DNA of 64,000 bases. It comes from Micromonospora sp. MP36. Lineage in GTDB: Bacteria; Actinomycetota; Actinomycetes; Mycobacteriales; Micromonosporaceae. The notes under the pieces were generated by a model that had not been told where the DNA came from, did not search any database, and was given only the letters and a program-made list of their open reading frames with translations. The stretch lies in assembly GCF_008119785.1 (NCBI RefSeq), contig NZ_VSFA01000001.1, positions 62,001 to 126,000 on the forward strand. Reading direction: 5' to 3'. Numbering within the stretch: position 1 is the first letter of the stretch; every line of letters begins with the position of its first letter. The position numbers and the translations under genes are program-made. Shown piece by piece: positions 44,675 to 53,300 of the stretch.

Positions 44675-45634
44675 TCAGGCCTCGACCCGTTCCCGGAACG
44701 TGGTCCGGTAGGCGTGCGGGGTGGTGCCGACCCGGCGGCTGAAGTGGTGCCGCAGCGCCGCCGCGTCGCCGAAGCCGGCCTGGTCGGCGACGGTCTCCAC
44801 GCTCAACCGGGTCTCCTCCAGCAGCCGCCGGGCGAGCAGCACCCGCTGGTTGGTCAGCCAGTCGTGCGGGGTGGTGCCGGTCTCGGCGCGGAACCGGCGG
44901 GCGAAGGTACGCGGCGCCATCCCGGCCCGGGCGGCCAGCTCGTCCACGGTCACCGCCCGGTCCAGGTGACCCATCAGCCACTCCAGCACCGGCTCCAGTG
45001 TGGGTGCCTCCGGCGCCTTCGGGATGGGTGCCTCGACGTACTGGGACTGGCCGCCGTCCCGGTGCGGGGGAACGACCATCCGCCGGGCCAGCCGGGTGGC
45101 GGTCGCCGACCCGTGTTCCTGGCGGACCAGGTGCAGGCAGGCGTCGATGCCGGCGGCGGTGCCGGCGCTGGTCAGCAGCCGTCCGTCCTGGACGTAGAGA
45201 GAGTTGCATCGTACCCGGGCCGCCGGGTACCGCCGTTGCAGGTCGTCCACGTGCCGCCAGTGGGTGGTGCAGTCCCGCCCGTCGAGCAGCCCCGCCTCGC
45301 CCAGCACGAAGGCGCCGGAGCAGACGCTGAGCACCCAGGCGCCGCGGTCGGCGGCGCGGCGCAGCGCGTCCAGGACCGGCTCCGGGACGGCCGCCCCCTC
45401 GGCATGCGCCGGCACGGCCACCAGGTCCGCGTCGTCCACCGGGCTCAGGTCGGCGTGCGGGGTGAGCAGGAAGCCGGAGCGGCTGCGGACCGGCCGGCCG
45501 TCCGCCGTGCAGACGTCGAAGCGGTAGCCGGGGAAGCCGTCGGCCGTGCGGTCGGTGCCGAACACCTCGGCGAGGACGCCGAGTTCGAACGCGGCGACCT
45601 GGTCGAGCGCGATGACGGCCACGGAGCGGAGCAT
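44675..45634 (-). CDS. GlxA-type AraC-family transcriptional regulator (DJ-1/PfpI plus AraC HTH)
   Basis: A 319-residue protein from ATG 45634 (MLRSVAVIALDQVAAFELG). Residues ~1-170 are a DJ-1/PfpI-like domain with the nucleophile-elbow cysteine retained (LSVCSGAFVLGEAGLLDG) and the TSAGTAAGIDACLHLV block. Residues ~215-319 are the double HTH (MAPRTFARRFRAETGTTPHDW and VADQAGFGDAAALRHHFSR). This fusion is a frequent actinobacterial regulator type that acts on adjacent genes. It lies between tilS and hpt, a place where such a gene is not usual, and faces a small membrane peptide gene across a palindromic site. Confidence 0.92.
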   Translation of the reverse strand: MLRSVAVIALDQVAAFELGVLAEVFGTDRTADGFPGYRFDVCTADGRPVRSRSGFLLTPHADLSPVDDADLVAVPAHAEGAAVPEPVLDALRRAADRGAWVLSVCSGAFVLGEAGLLDGRDCTTHWRHVDDLQRRYPAARVRCNSLYVQDGRLLTSAGTAAGIDACLHLVRQEHGSATATRLARRMVVPPHRDGGQSQYVEAPIPKAPEAPTLEPVLEWLMGHLDRAVTVDELAARAGMAPRTFARRFRAETGTTPHDWLTNQRVLLARRLLEETRLSVETVADQAGFGDAAALRHHFSRRVGTTPHAYRTTFRERVEA

Positions 45635-45655
45635 GTGACGAGGGTAACCCGACAG

Positions 45656-45692
45656 GTGGCAGAAATTCGATGCCCGCTGGCATTTCTGCCAC
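45656..45692. promoter_or_regulatory. Palindromic operator between the GlxA-type regulator and the small membrane protein
   Basis: GTGGCAGAAAT (45656-45666) is an exact reverse complement of ATTTCTGCCAC (45682-45692), centre-to-centre spacing 26 bp. It begins 22 bp upstream of the regulator's start codon. Such TGGCA-N-TGCCA sites suit a dimeric AraC-type protein and could control both divergent genes. Confidence 0.7.
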
Positions 45693-45784
45693 TTTCCGGG
45701 CGGGGAGTCGGCGCGCAGACTGAGTGACATCCGGTGCGCACCGGCGGCGAAATCGACATCAACCACGCGAAAGCGAGCGCCGCC

Positions 45785-45922
45785 ATGACCGTCTTCCTGC
45801 TCCTGCTCCTTCTGCTCTTCCTCGTCGTCGCGAGCGCCGTCGGGCTGACCGCCGACTCGCGGGACTCGGCCGACTGGAAGCCCACCGACGACGGCCGGCG
45901 GTGGACCTCCCGTACCTGCTGA
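45785..45922 (+). CDS. 45-residue single-pass membrane peptide ending in cysteine
   Basis: From ATG 45785 the peptide is MTVFLLLLLLLFLVVASAVG followed by a charged 25-residue tail (TADSRDSADWKPTDDGRRWT, then SRTC). An in-frame GTG at 45734 would add 17 residues but no ribosome site favours either start. One hydrophobic segment occupies residues 3-19. The tail is hydrophilic and appears under coding constraint (strong third-position G/C). No known family is recognised. Its position next to the palindrome and the divergent GlxA-type regulator suggests it is the regulated target. Confidence 0.5.
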   Translation: MTVFLLLLLLLFLVVASAVGLTADSRDSADWKPTDDGRRWTSRTC

Positions 45923-46021
45923 GCTGATTTGCCCGTTGCGAGCCGAAAATCCCGGGCGGGACCGCGCCAAAAGGGGCGGCCCCGCCGACGGAGGAGATCC
46001 GGCGTACGGCAGGCTAGGAGC

Positions 46022-46597
46022 ATGGCTGACGGCTCCTGGTACGACGCCGACATCGACCACGTGATCATTTCCGAGGAACAGATCCGCGAGAAGACGGCGG
46101 AACTGGCCAAGCAGGTCTCGGCGGACTACGCGCACGTCGAGGACGGTCTCCTGCTCGTCTGCGTGCTCAAGGGCGCGGTCATGTTCATGGCCGACTTCGC
46201 CCGGGCGCTGGGCCGTCAGGGCCCGCCCGCCGAACTGGAGTTCATGGCCGTCTCCTCGTACGGCCAGGGCACCACCTCCTCTGGGGTGGTCCGGATCCTG
46301 AAGGACCTGGACCGGGACATCGCCGGCCGGCACGTGGTGGTCGTCGAGGACATCGTCGACAGCGGCCTCACCCTCTCCTGGCTGCTCCGCTACCTGGAGT
46401 CGCGCTCCGCCGCCAGCGTCGAGGTGGTCGCCCTGTTCCGCAAGCCGGACGCGGTCAAGGTGCCGGTTCCGGTCAAGTACGTCGGCTTCGACATCCCGAC
46501 GGAGTTCGTCGTCGGCTACGGTCTGGACTTCGGCGAGCGCTACCGGGAGCTGCCCTACGTTGGCGTCCTGAAGCCCGAGGTCTACGCCCGGGCCTGA
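46022..46597 (+). CDS. hpt: Hypoxanthine phosphoribosyltransferase
   Basis: A 191-residue purine salvage enzyme, ATG 46022 with aggag directly upstream. It has the type I PRTase fold: [34 protein letters not shown], the PRPP-binding [18 protein letters not shown], and [20 protein letters not shown]. It converts hypoxanthine (and guanine) to IMP (GMP). The hpt-ftsH-folE order is conserved in actinobacteria. Confidence 0.96.
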   Translation: MADGSWYDADIDHVIISEEQIREKTAELAKQVSADYAHVEDGLLLVCVLKGAVMFMADFARALGRQGPPAELEFMAVSSYGQGTTSSGVVRILKDLDRDIAGRHVVVVEDIVDSGLTLSWLLRYLESRSAASVEVVALFRKPDAVKVPVPVKYVGFDIPTEFVVGYGLDFGERYRELPYVGVLKPEVYARA

Positions 46598-46978
46598 GGC
46601 CCCGCCGGTCCGACCCGCCCGGGCTCCGGATACGTCAAGCGGACGTTCAGCGGGCTTTCAGCCTTCCGGTCTACGGTAGATGCCGGTGACGTGGAGGCAA
46701 CCTCCATGCCCGACCCCTCGAACCGCGTGACCGGGCGATCGGGTGGCCGGGTGGGGAGCTCCCCGCCACGCCGGCCCCAAACCCGGGTTCGCCGTACGCG
46801 TAAGTGCCGGGCTCGCAAGCTCACATCTGGCACGAACGGTGTACCGTCGAATGACCGCGGCGCGCAGGAGGCGCGCCTCGGGGTCGGGGCCGGCCCGCAC
46901 GGCGGCTGCGGCCGCCGCCCGAGGCGGCGACACCAATCAGACGGTCAGGACGTCGATCAGGAGGATGCGGGCGTCTCG
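46598..46978 (+). other. Long gene-free leader upstream of ftsH
   Basis: The 381-bp gap has two -10-like boxes, TACGGT (46672-46677) and TACCGT (46842-46847), either of which could start the ftsH transcript. A short inverted repeat, GGAGG-caa-CCTCC, lies near 46694-46706 just before an ATG. The frame from that ATG runs into ftsH, but its product is a low-complexity basic sequence unlike any FtsH N-terminus. Nothing else was found. Confidence 0.5.
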
Positions 46979-49000
46979 ATGCCCGACGACAGTATGGAAC
47001 GTACGCGTTTCTTCCGCCGACCGGTGGTCTGGATCATCCTGGTCATCCTCGGCGCCGTTGTACTCAGTCAGCTGTTCACCGCTGGCCCCAGCTACCACCG
47101 GGTGGACACGTCGGTCGCGCTCGACCAGCTCAACAAGGGCGGCATCGAGAAGGTCGTCTTCCAGGACAAGGAGCAGACGCTCCAGATCGACCTGAAGGAC
47201 AAGGCCAAGTTCGACGACACCACCACCGACAAGATCCAGGCACAGTTCCCGTACGAGGTGGGCAACCAGGTCTGGAACGACGTTCTCAAGGCCAAGGCGG
47301 ACAACAAGATCACCGGTCCGGCCGACACCAAGGTGTCGTCGGACAGCATCTGGGTGAGCCTGTTGGTCAACCTGCTGCCGATCGCCCTGCTGGTGCTCCT
47401 GCTGCTGTTCTTCATGTCGCAGATGCAGGGCGGCGGCTCCCGGGTGCTCAACTTCGGCAAGTCCAAGGCCAAGATGATCACCAAGGACACGCCGAAGACC
47501 ACCTTCGCGGACGTGGCGGGGGCGGACGAGGCCGTCGAGGAACTGCACGAGATCAAGGACTTCCTGCAGAACCCGGCGAAATACCAGGCCCTGGGCGCCA
47601 AGATCCCCAAGGGTGTGCTGCTCTTCGGCCCGCCCGGTACCGGTAAGACGCTGCTCGCCCGGGCGGTCGCCGGTGAGGCCGGGGTGCCCTTCTACTCCAT
47701 CTCCGGCTCGGACTTCGTCGAGATGTTCGTGGGTGTCGGCGCCAGCCGTGTCCGCGACCTCTTCGAGCAGGCCAAGTCGAACGCGCCGGCGATCGTCTTC
47801 GTCGACGAGATCGACGCCGTCGGCCGGCACCGTGGCGCCGGCATGGGCGGCGGCCACGACGAGCGGGAGCAGACCCTCAACCAGCTCCTGGTCGAGATGG
47901 ACGGTTTCGACACCAAGGGCGGCGTCATCCTGATCGCCGCCACCAACCGGCCGGACATCCTCGACCCGGCGCTGCTGCGCCCGGGCCGCTTCGACCGGCA
48001 GATCCCGGTCGACGCCCCCGACATGGAGGGCCGCAAGGCCATCCTGCGGGTGCACGCCAAGGGCAAGCCGTTCACGCCCGACGTCGACCTCGACTCGGTC
48101 GCCCGGCGTACCCCCGGCTTCAGCGGCGCCGACCTGGCCAACGTGATCAACGAGGCCGCCCTGCTCACCGCCCGCAAGAACCAGCGGGCGATCACCAACG
48201 ACTCCCTGGAGGAGTCGATCGACCGGGTGATCGCCGGTCCGCAGCGCCGGACCCGGGTGATGAGCGACCAGGAGAAGAAGATCACCGCGTACCACGAGGG
48301 TGGGCACGCGCTGGTCGCCTGGGCGCTGCCGCACGCCGCGCCGGTGCACAAGGTGACCATCCTGTCCCGGGGCCGGTCGCTGGGCCACACCCTGGTCCTG
48401 CCGACCGAGGACAAGTACACCCAGACCCGGGCCGAGATGATCGACACCCTGGCGTACGCGCTGGGCGGCCGGGCCGCCGAGGAACTCGTCTTCCACGAGC
48501 CCACCACCGGCGCTGGCAACGACATCGAGAAGGCCACCCAGCTGGCCCGCGCGATGATCACCCAGTACGGCATGAGCTCCAAGCTCGGTGCGATCAAGTA
48601 CGGCACCAGCGGCGACGAGCCGTTCCTCGGCCGCAACATGGGCCACGAGCGGGACTACTCGGACGCGGTGGCCGCCGAGATCGACGGCGAGATGCGGGCG
48701 CTGATCGAGCTGGCGCACGACGAGGCCTGGGAGATCCTGGTCGAATACCGGGACGTCCTGGACAACATCGTGCTTGAGCTGATGGAGAAGGAGACCCTCT
48801 CCACGGCCGACATGGCCCGGATCTGCGCCCGGGTGGCGAAGCGCCCGCCGATGGCCCCGTACCACGGCTTCGGCAAGCGCCAGCCCTCCACCGAGCCGCC
48901 CGTGCTCACCCCCGCCGAGAAGGAGGCCCTCAAGGCGCAGGCCCAGGCCGACGGCGCCTCGGTCGGCGGGTCCGCGAACAACTCGGACGGTACCCACTGA
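46979..49000 (+). CDS. ftsH: ATP-dependent membrane zinc metalloprotease FtsH
   Basis: A 673-residue protein from ATG 46979 ([15 protein letters not shown]); ATG 46994 is an alternative, with aggagg 14 nt before the first. Two membrane helices ([16 protein letters not shown], ~residues 18-33; [19 protein letters not shown], ~125-143) flank an outside loop. The AAA module shows Walker A GPPGTGKT, Walker [13 protein letters not shown] and the SRH region, and the protease shows HEGGH as HExxH zinc motif. FtsH degrades membrane and some soluble proteins. The C-terminal ~60 residues are a disordered Gln/Ala/Ser-rich tail. folE starts within its stop codon. Confidence 0.97.
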   Translation: MPDDSMERTRFFRRPVVWIILVILGAVVLSQLFTAGPSYHRVDTSVALDQLNKGGIEKVVFQDKEQTLQIDLKDKAKFDDTTTDKIQAQFPYEVGNQVWNDVLKAKADNKITGPADTKVSSDSIWVSLLVNLLPIALLVLLLLFFMSQMQGGGSRVLNFGKSKAKMITKDTPKTTFADVAGADEAVEELHEIKDFLQNPAKYQALGAKIPKGVLLFGPPGTGKTLLARAVAGEAGVPFYSISGSDFVEMFVGVGASRVRDLFEQAKSNAPAIVFVDEIDAVGRHRGAGMGGGHDEREQTLNQLLVEMDGFDTKGGVILIAATNRPDILDPALLRPGRFDRQIPVDAPDMEGRKAILRVHAKGKPFTPDVDLDSVARRTPGFSGADLANVINEAALLTARKNQRAITNDSLEESIDRVIAGPQRRTRVMSDQEKKITAYHEGGHALVAWALPHAAPVHKVTILSRGRSLGHTLVLPTEDKYTQTRAEMIDTLAYALGGRAAEELVFHEPTTGAGNDIEKATQLARAMITQYGMSSKLGAIKYGTSGDEPFLGRNMGHERDYSDAVAAEIDGEMRALIELAHDEAWEILVEYRDVLDNIVLELMEKETLSTADMARICARVAKRPPMAPYHGFGKRQPSTEPPVLTPAEKEALKAQAQADGASVGGSANNSDGTH

Positions 49001-49701
49001 GCACCGACCCGACGGCCAGCTCCCCCGCAGGGGAGCTGGCCGTCTCCGCGACCGAGCCCGACGGCGAGGACGGGCTGGACTACGTCGCCGCGCGCCTGAT
49101 CAGCGGCAAGCTGACCGGGCGCCCGGTCGAGGAGACCATCGACCTCGCCCGGATCGAAAAGGCCGTCCGGGAGATCCTCATCGCCGTTGGCGAGGACCCG
49201 GACCGCGACGGTCTCCAGCAGACGCCGGCCCGGGTCGCCCGCGCGTACGCCGAACTCTTCGCCGGCCTGCGGGTCGATCCGGCGCAGGTGCTCACCACCA
49301 CGTTCGAGGCCAACCACGAGGAACTGGTGCTCGTCCGGGACATCGATGTGATGAGCCTCTGCGAGCACCACCTGCTCCCGTTCCGGGGCAGCGCGCACAT
49401 CGGCTACATCCCCGGGCCGGACGGTCGGATCACCGGCCTGTCCAAGTTGGCCCGGCTGGTCGAGGTGTTCGCCCGCCGCCCCCAGGTGCAGGAGCGGCTC
49501 ACCTCGCAGATCGCCGACCTGCTGATGAGCCGGCTGGCCCCGCGCGGCGTCGTGGTGGTGCTCGAGTGCGAGCACATGTGCATGGCGATGCGCGGCATCC
49601 AGAAGTCCGGCGCCAAGACGATCACCTCGGCGGTGCGGGGCACCCTCCAGCACGACGCCAAGTCGCGTGCCGAGGCGATGGCCCTGATCATCCCCCGCTG
49701 A
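48997..49701 (+). CDS. folE: GTP cyclohydrolase I, apparently with a CTG start
   Basis: A 234-residue enzyme. Conserved FolE sequence is present well upstream of the first GTG (49288), namely [18 protein letters not shown] and [17 protein letters not shown], yet the frame contains no ATG, GTG or TTG between 49288 and the ftsH stop, nor in the ~90 bases before it. CTG 48997 overlaps the ftsH stop as CTGA and would give (M)[16 protein letters not shown], a plausible N-terminus. Catalytic and zinc residues are in [11 protein letters not shown] and [14 protein letters not shown]. It opens the folate pathway, converting GTP to dihydroneopterin triphosphate. The start is inferred, the gene is certain. 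Confidence 0.93.
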   Translation: MSTDPTASSPAGELAVSATEPDGEDGLDYVAARLISGKLTGRPVEETIDLARIEKAVREILIAVGEDPDRDGLQQTPARVARAYAELFAGLRVDPAQVLTTTFEANHEELVLVRDIDVMSLCEHHLLPFRGSAHIGYIPGPDGRITGLSKLARLVEVFARRPQVQERLTSQIADLLMSRLAPRGVVVVLECEHMCMAMRGIQKSGAKTITSAVRGTLQHDAKSRAEAMALIIPR

Positions 49702-49706
49702 CGCGT

Positions 49707-49734
49707 AAGGAGGGCCCCTTGAAAGGGGTCCCTT
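49707..49734 (+). terminator. Hairpin terminator after folE
   Basis: A GGG-CCCC arm around 49712-49718 pairs with GGGG-(t)-CCC at 49725-49732, loop ttgaaa, followed by ttct. Similar aaggaggg...ccctt hairpins are common between genes of Micromonosporaceae (recollection, not tested). Confidence 0.55.
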
Positions 49735-49765
49735 CTCGCGCGACGCCGGCCTAACAGAGCCGAGG

Positions 49766-50467
49766 TCAGCCGGCCAGCATCGCCAGGACGATCCCGGCGG
49801 TGGCCAGCACCGCCGGGACCAGGCACACCAGCGCGCCGAACCGGGGCGTCCGGTCCACCCGGTCCGTCGGGCGGGGCCGGAACAGCCGCCCGACCGTCAG
49901 CCAGCCCACCATGAACGCGACCGCCGGCATCGGCAGCCCGACCACCAGCGCCGCCACGGTCGCCGGACTGGTGCCGGTGGCGAGGAAGAGCACCAACTGG
50001 ATCAGCGGGAGCACCAGCGCCAGCGGCCCGTACACCAGCAGGTTGCGGGGGCGCGCCGGCCAGCGCGCCAGGCGGGGCAGCCCGCGCGCGGCGAGCGTGT
50101 CGTCGGCGGCGTCCGCCCAGCCGCTGGCGGTGCGCAGGCAGGCCAGCACCGCCGCCGGACCGGCCGCCATCGACCGGGCCGCCTCGGTCACCTCCGGCGG
50201 CGTCGGCACCAGCGAGATCGCCGGTACGCCCAGCTCCCGCAGCCGTGACTGCTGCGGGGCCAGCCGCTCCCGGACGGCCGTCAACTCCTCCCGGGCCGCC
50301 GCCACCGACCGGGCCTGCTCGCTGGCGGCGGTCGCCGCGGCGCGACGTACCCCGTCGAGCTGGCGGGCGGCGGCCACGTAGTCCGCCCAGGCCGCCTCGG
50401 CCGGGTCGATGTCCGCGGTGGGGCCACCGGACCGGGGCGCGGGCACGGGCGCGCCGGTCTCGCTCAC
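49766..50467 (-). CDS. Hypothetical protein with coiled-coil and four hydrophobic segments
   Basis: A 233-residue protein from GTG 50467. Residues ~22-80 form a long helix rich in Ala, Arg and Glu with coiled-coil spacing (ASEQARSVAAAREELTAVRE). A middle soluble region follows, and residues ~145-232 contain hydrophobic helices (LLVYGPLALVLPLIQLVLFL, VAALVVGLPMPAVAFMVGWL, ALVCLVPAVLATAGIVLAML). No family recognised. It follows the FtsK-like ATPase gene after a ~43-bp spacer that looks like an inserted repeat; before that insertion the genes would have overlapped as GTGA. The pair probably forms a membrane-associated ATPase complex, which is inference. Confidence 0.6.
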   Translation of the reverse strand: MSETGAPVPAPRSGGPTADIDPAEAAWADYVAAARQLDGVRRAAATAASEQARSVAAAREELTAVRERLAPQQSRLRELGVPAISLVPTPPEVTEAARSMAAGPAAVLACLRTASGWADAADDTLAARGLPRLARWPARPRNLLVYGPLALVLPLIQLVLFLATGTSPATVAALVVGLPMPAVAFMVGWLTVGRLFRPRPTDRVDRTPRFGALVCLVPAVLATAGIVLAMLAG

Positions 50468-50514
50468 GACGCCTCGCTGCTGAGCCGAATGGTTCGCTCG
50501 CTCCGCTCGCTCAC
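50459..50514. repeat. Short intergenic element flanked by 9-bp direct repeats at a gene junction
   Basis: CTCGCTCAC occurs at 50459-50467 and 50506-50514 (47-bp unit). The repeat contains the start codon of one gene and the stop of the other, so removal of one unit would restore a GTGA overlap. On the minus strand the element reads GTGAGCGAGCGGAGCGAGCG and onwards. Confidence 0.5.
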
Positions 50515-53093
50515 GGCACCGGCCCCTCCCCGAACGGCACCAGCACCGTTCCCTGCTCGCCCGGACCGTCCCAGAGCATCGCCCGCTCCGGCCGGGGCCG
50601 CCACAGCACCGGCCGGTCGAAGAGCTGCTCCAGCCGACTGCCCGGCACGTCGGTCACCACCACGGCGGTGAGCTTGTCCACCTCGCCCTCCGGGCCGAGC
50701 AGGCCGGCCAGCGGCCCCATCGAGCGCCACCAGCCGAGCAGGTGCCGCCCGGCCGGCGGCCCCTCCAACAGCAGCGACCGCAGCCGGTCGGGCGGCAGTT
50801 CGGCCGCGTCCGGCACGTCCAACCCGAACACCACCAGGTAGCCCGGCTCGGCCGTCTCGATCGCCGCCCGCAGGCCGGCCACGTCGACCGTGTCGACCTC
50901 GTGCCGCGCGGCAAGCTCGGCGGCGAGCGCCGCGGCCGGCTCGGCCGACCCGTTCGCCAGCGGCGCCAGCACGAACCGGGCCGCGGTGTGGTGTGCCGCC
51001 ACGCTCCGGGCAGCGGTCAGCAGCAGCCGTGCCGCCTCCTCGTCGCCGCCCAGCACGGCGAGGTTCCGGCCGGCGGCCGGCCCGAGCGGGACGGCCACCG
51101 TGGAGCGGCGGACGTCCACCGCCCGGCCGAGCAGTGCGGCCGGCGTGTGCGCCCGTCCAGCCAGCGCGGCCCGGTAGCGCGGGTCGTTGGCGAGCAGCGG
51201 GCGCGCGTACCCGGCGAAGACCACCGGCGGGGTGGCGTCCGCGGGCCGGGCCGACCAGAGCCGGTGCCGCAGCCCGGCGAGGAGGTCCGGATCGGCGTGC
51301 GGGTCCGGGAACCGGATCATCCGCTCGTGGCCCCGGGTCGCGCCGCGCGGCCCGCCCAGCCCGCCGGCGGTGTTCACCACCGCGCTGCCCACCGGCAGGC
51401 CGGCGGCCGCGTCGTTGGTCGGCTCCAGCACCGCCGAGCCGCCGGCCAGCGCCACCCGGACCGGGAACTGGCCGAGCAGCGGGTCGCGCGGGCCGCCGAT
51501 GCCGAGGTCGCCCTCGCCCGCCAGGACTAGGTGGATCCCGTACGCCCGGGCGGCGCGGGCCAGCGCGTCCAGTCGGGCCAGGGTGTCGGTGGCCAGCCGG
51601 TCCCGCTCCCGCAGCAGCAGCGGAAAGTTGTCGATCACGCAGACGATCCGGGGCAGCGCCTGATGCTGGCGCAGCTCCGGGTAGCGCTGCCCGCCGGCTC
51701 GCCGGCCGGCCTCCTCCCGGCGGCGCAGCTCCGCCGTCAGCTCGCCGAGCAGGTCCGCCATGTACTCCCGGTCGGCGGCCATCCCGGCGGCCCGGACCTG
51801 CGGCACCCAGGTGCGGTCCCGCTCGACCTGGAGGAACTCCACGAAGGACTCACCCTCGCCCAGATCGGCGAGGTAGAGGGCCACCTCGTCGGGGCCGTAC
51901 CGGGTGGTCAGCCCGAACAGCACGTTGGTGAGGAACGCCGCCCGACCCGCCCCGGACCGGCCGCTGACCAACCAGTGCGGGGTCAGCTCGGTGAAGCCGA
52001 GGCTGACCGGCCGGCCGGCGGCATCACCGACCATGGTGGACAGCCCGTCGACCGCGCTGTCGACCCACAGCTCGGCGGGCGGCAGCAGGTCGGTCAGGGC
52101 GAGCCGGGAGCCGTCCTCGATCTGCCGGGCCAGCCGGCGGCAGACCCCGACGACCAGTTCCTCCGGCGGGTCCTCCGCCACGAACACCGGGCAGTTGAGC
52201 CCGCCCGGCGGCTCCGCGCCCGGGCTGCTGAAGCCCGCGCCCGGCGGATCGCCCACCAGCGCGTACGCGGTGCGCACCGCCAGCGGGGTGGCCTGCGGCA
52301 ACGGCTCCCCGTCCGGCCAGCCGGCCACCACCAGGTGCAACCCCGCCCGATGCCCCCCGGCGGCCAGTGCCCCGATCCGGGCGAGGTCGGCGGAGGCTGT
52401 GCCGTCGGGCAGGGCGGCCACCACCAGCAGCAGCGTGCGGTCGTGCCCGCGCTGCCGGGCCGTGCCCGCGACCACCCACTGCTCGGCCTCGGTCAGCACC
52501 GCCCGGAGCCCCGCCACGTCGGTCGCCGGCGGCGGTAGCAGCCCCGCGTCGGCCAGCGCCGCGAACCCGGCGAAGGTGGCCCCGGTGCCGGTGCCGGTGC
52601 CGGTGCCGGTGCCGGTGCCGGTGCCGGTGCCGTCGACCGCGCGGGCCAGCAGGGCGCCGGCCGGGGTGGCGGCGAACAGCCGGAGCAGGAGGGCCCGCAG
52701 CAGACCGGCCACCCGCGGATCGCCGGCGTCGGCGTCGATGCTCAGGTGTCCACTGCCGACCAGCGGTACCAGCGCGGGGAACCGGGCATCGTCCAGGGGT
52801 GCGGCGGTGCCGACCCGGACGACGGGCGGCGGGCCGTCCCCGGGCGGGGTGGTCACCGCCAGGGCTTCCAGCGGATCGCCGGCCCAGCCGGGTGCGGCGA
52901 GCGCCGCCGCCGCGCGGAGCCGCTCCGCCAGCTCGTACTGCCGATGGTGGTCGGCGGGCGCGGGCCGGATCTCGTCGAGGATGGCGGCGGCCGCGGTCGC
53001 GGTGGCCTCGGCCCGCCGGTGCAGCGCGGCCGCCCGACCGGCTCGCGCCTTCGGACTCGCCACCGCGTCCACCTCTCTTCCCGAGGCCGACAT
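50511..53093 (-). CDS. FtsK/SpoIIIE-like ATPase with altered P-loop
   Basis: An 860-residue protein from ATG 53093 (GTG codons at 53072 and 53063 are alternatives with slightly better ribosome spacing). Residues ~20-90 are helical; the region around ~200 holds a (Gly-Thr)n tract encoded by a hexanucleotide repeat. The middle domain (~residues 360-610) has FtsK-like order: PHWLVSGRSGAGRAAFLTNV (P-loop position, with Arg instead of Lys), LYLADLGEGESFVEFL, and LPRIVCVIDNFPLLLRERD (Walker B position, Asp retained). A second nucleotide-binding-like domain follows (LAVLGGDEEAARLLLTA) without a P-loop. It resembles EccC-type repeats rather than DNA translocases. Loss of the P-loop lysine suggests weak or no hydrolysis. 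It is upstream of the coiled-coil membrane gene. Confidence 0.72.
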   Translation of the reverse strand: MSASGREVDAVASPKARAGRAAALHRRAEATATAAAAILDEIRPAPADHHRQYELAERLRAAAALAAPGWAGDPLEALAVTTPPGDGPPPVVRVGTAAPLDDARFPALVPLVGSGHLSIDADAGDPRVAGLLRALLLRLFAATPAGALLARAVDGTGTGTGTGTGTGTGTGATFAGFAALADAGLLPPPATDVAGLRAVLTEAEQWVVAGTARQRGHDRTLLLVVAALPDGTASADLARIGALAAGGHRAGLHLVVAGWPDGEPLPQATPLAVRTAYALVGDPPGAGFSSPGAEPPGGLNCPVFVAEDPPEELVVGVCRRLARQIEDGSRLALTDLLPPAELWVDSAVDGLSTMVGDAAGRPVSLGFTELTPHWLVSGRSGAGRAAFLTNVLFGLTTRYGPDEVALYLADLGEGESFVEFLQVERDRTWVPQVRAAGMAADREYMADLLGELTAELRRREEAGRRAGGQRYPELRQHQALPRIVCVIDNFPLLLRERDRLATDTLARLDALARAARAYGIHLVLAGEGDLGIGGPRDPLLGQFPVRVALAGGSAVLEPTNDAAAGLPVGSAVVNTAGGLGGPRGATRGHERMIRFPDPHADPDLLAGLRHRLWSARPADATPPVVFAGYARPLLANDPRYRAALAGRAHTPAALLGRAVDVRRSTVAVPLGPAAGRNLAVLGGDEEAARLLLTAARSVAAHHTAARFVLAPLANGSAEPAAALAAELAARHEVDTVDVAGLRAAIETAEPGYLVVFGLDVPDAAELPPDRLRSLLLEGPPAGRHLLGWWRSMGPLAGLLGPEGEVDKLTAVVVTDVPGSRLEQLFDRPVLWRPRPERAMLWDGPGEQGTVLVPFGEGPVP
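52582..52629 (+). repeat. Hexanucleotide microsatellite (ccggtg)8 inside a coding sequence
   Basis: Eight perfect head-to-tail copies of ccggtg on the plus strand encode alternating Gly-Thr on the minus strand. Unit changes keep the reading frame, so copy number could vary without inactivating the gene. Confidence 0.85.
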
Positions 53094-53288
53094 CTCCTCC
53101 CCGAGCTGTGACGGTATCCCAGCCGAGGGCCGTCCTCCGGGATGTCGATCGGCGCTGCGCCGGTGTTTGCCCCGGTGGTGAGCCGGCTCACCCGGATCCC
53201 GTCCGGCGGATCCGCGCCGCGCGGCGTCCGCCCGGCGGTTCGCCACGATCCGGGGATCTGGGGCATTGGGTACGCGGCACGCAGCCGA

Positions 53289-53294
53289 TAGCCT
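53289..53294 (+). promoter_or_regulatory. Candidate -10 box upstream of the 188-residue membrane protein gene
   Basis: TAGCCT is followed by 6 nt and GTG 53301, as in the other leaderless sites. An AGGAGG at 53296-53301 would instead serve a GTG at 53310 if transcription starts further upstream. Confidence 0.4.
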
Positions 53295-53300
53295 CAGGAG

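Noticed and set aside
42219..45692. Minus-strand open frame of over 1100 codons across tilS and the DUF2342 gene
   Set aside because: No family motif, Arg/Ser/Ala-rich composition, and both opposite genes are certain; this is a codon-bias artefact.
46691..46978. Upstream ATG adding ~96 residues to FtsH
   Set aside because: The added sequence is basic, low complexity and unlike FtsH N-termini, which begin just before the first membrane helix.
52582..52629. CRISPR-like or VNTR array
   Set aside because: The units are only 6 bp with no spacers and lie within a coding frame; it is a simple microsatellite.
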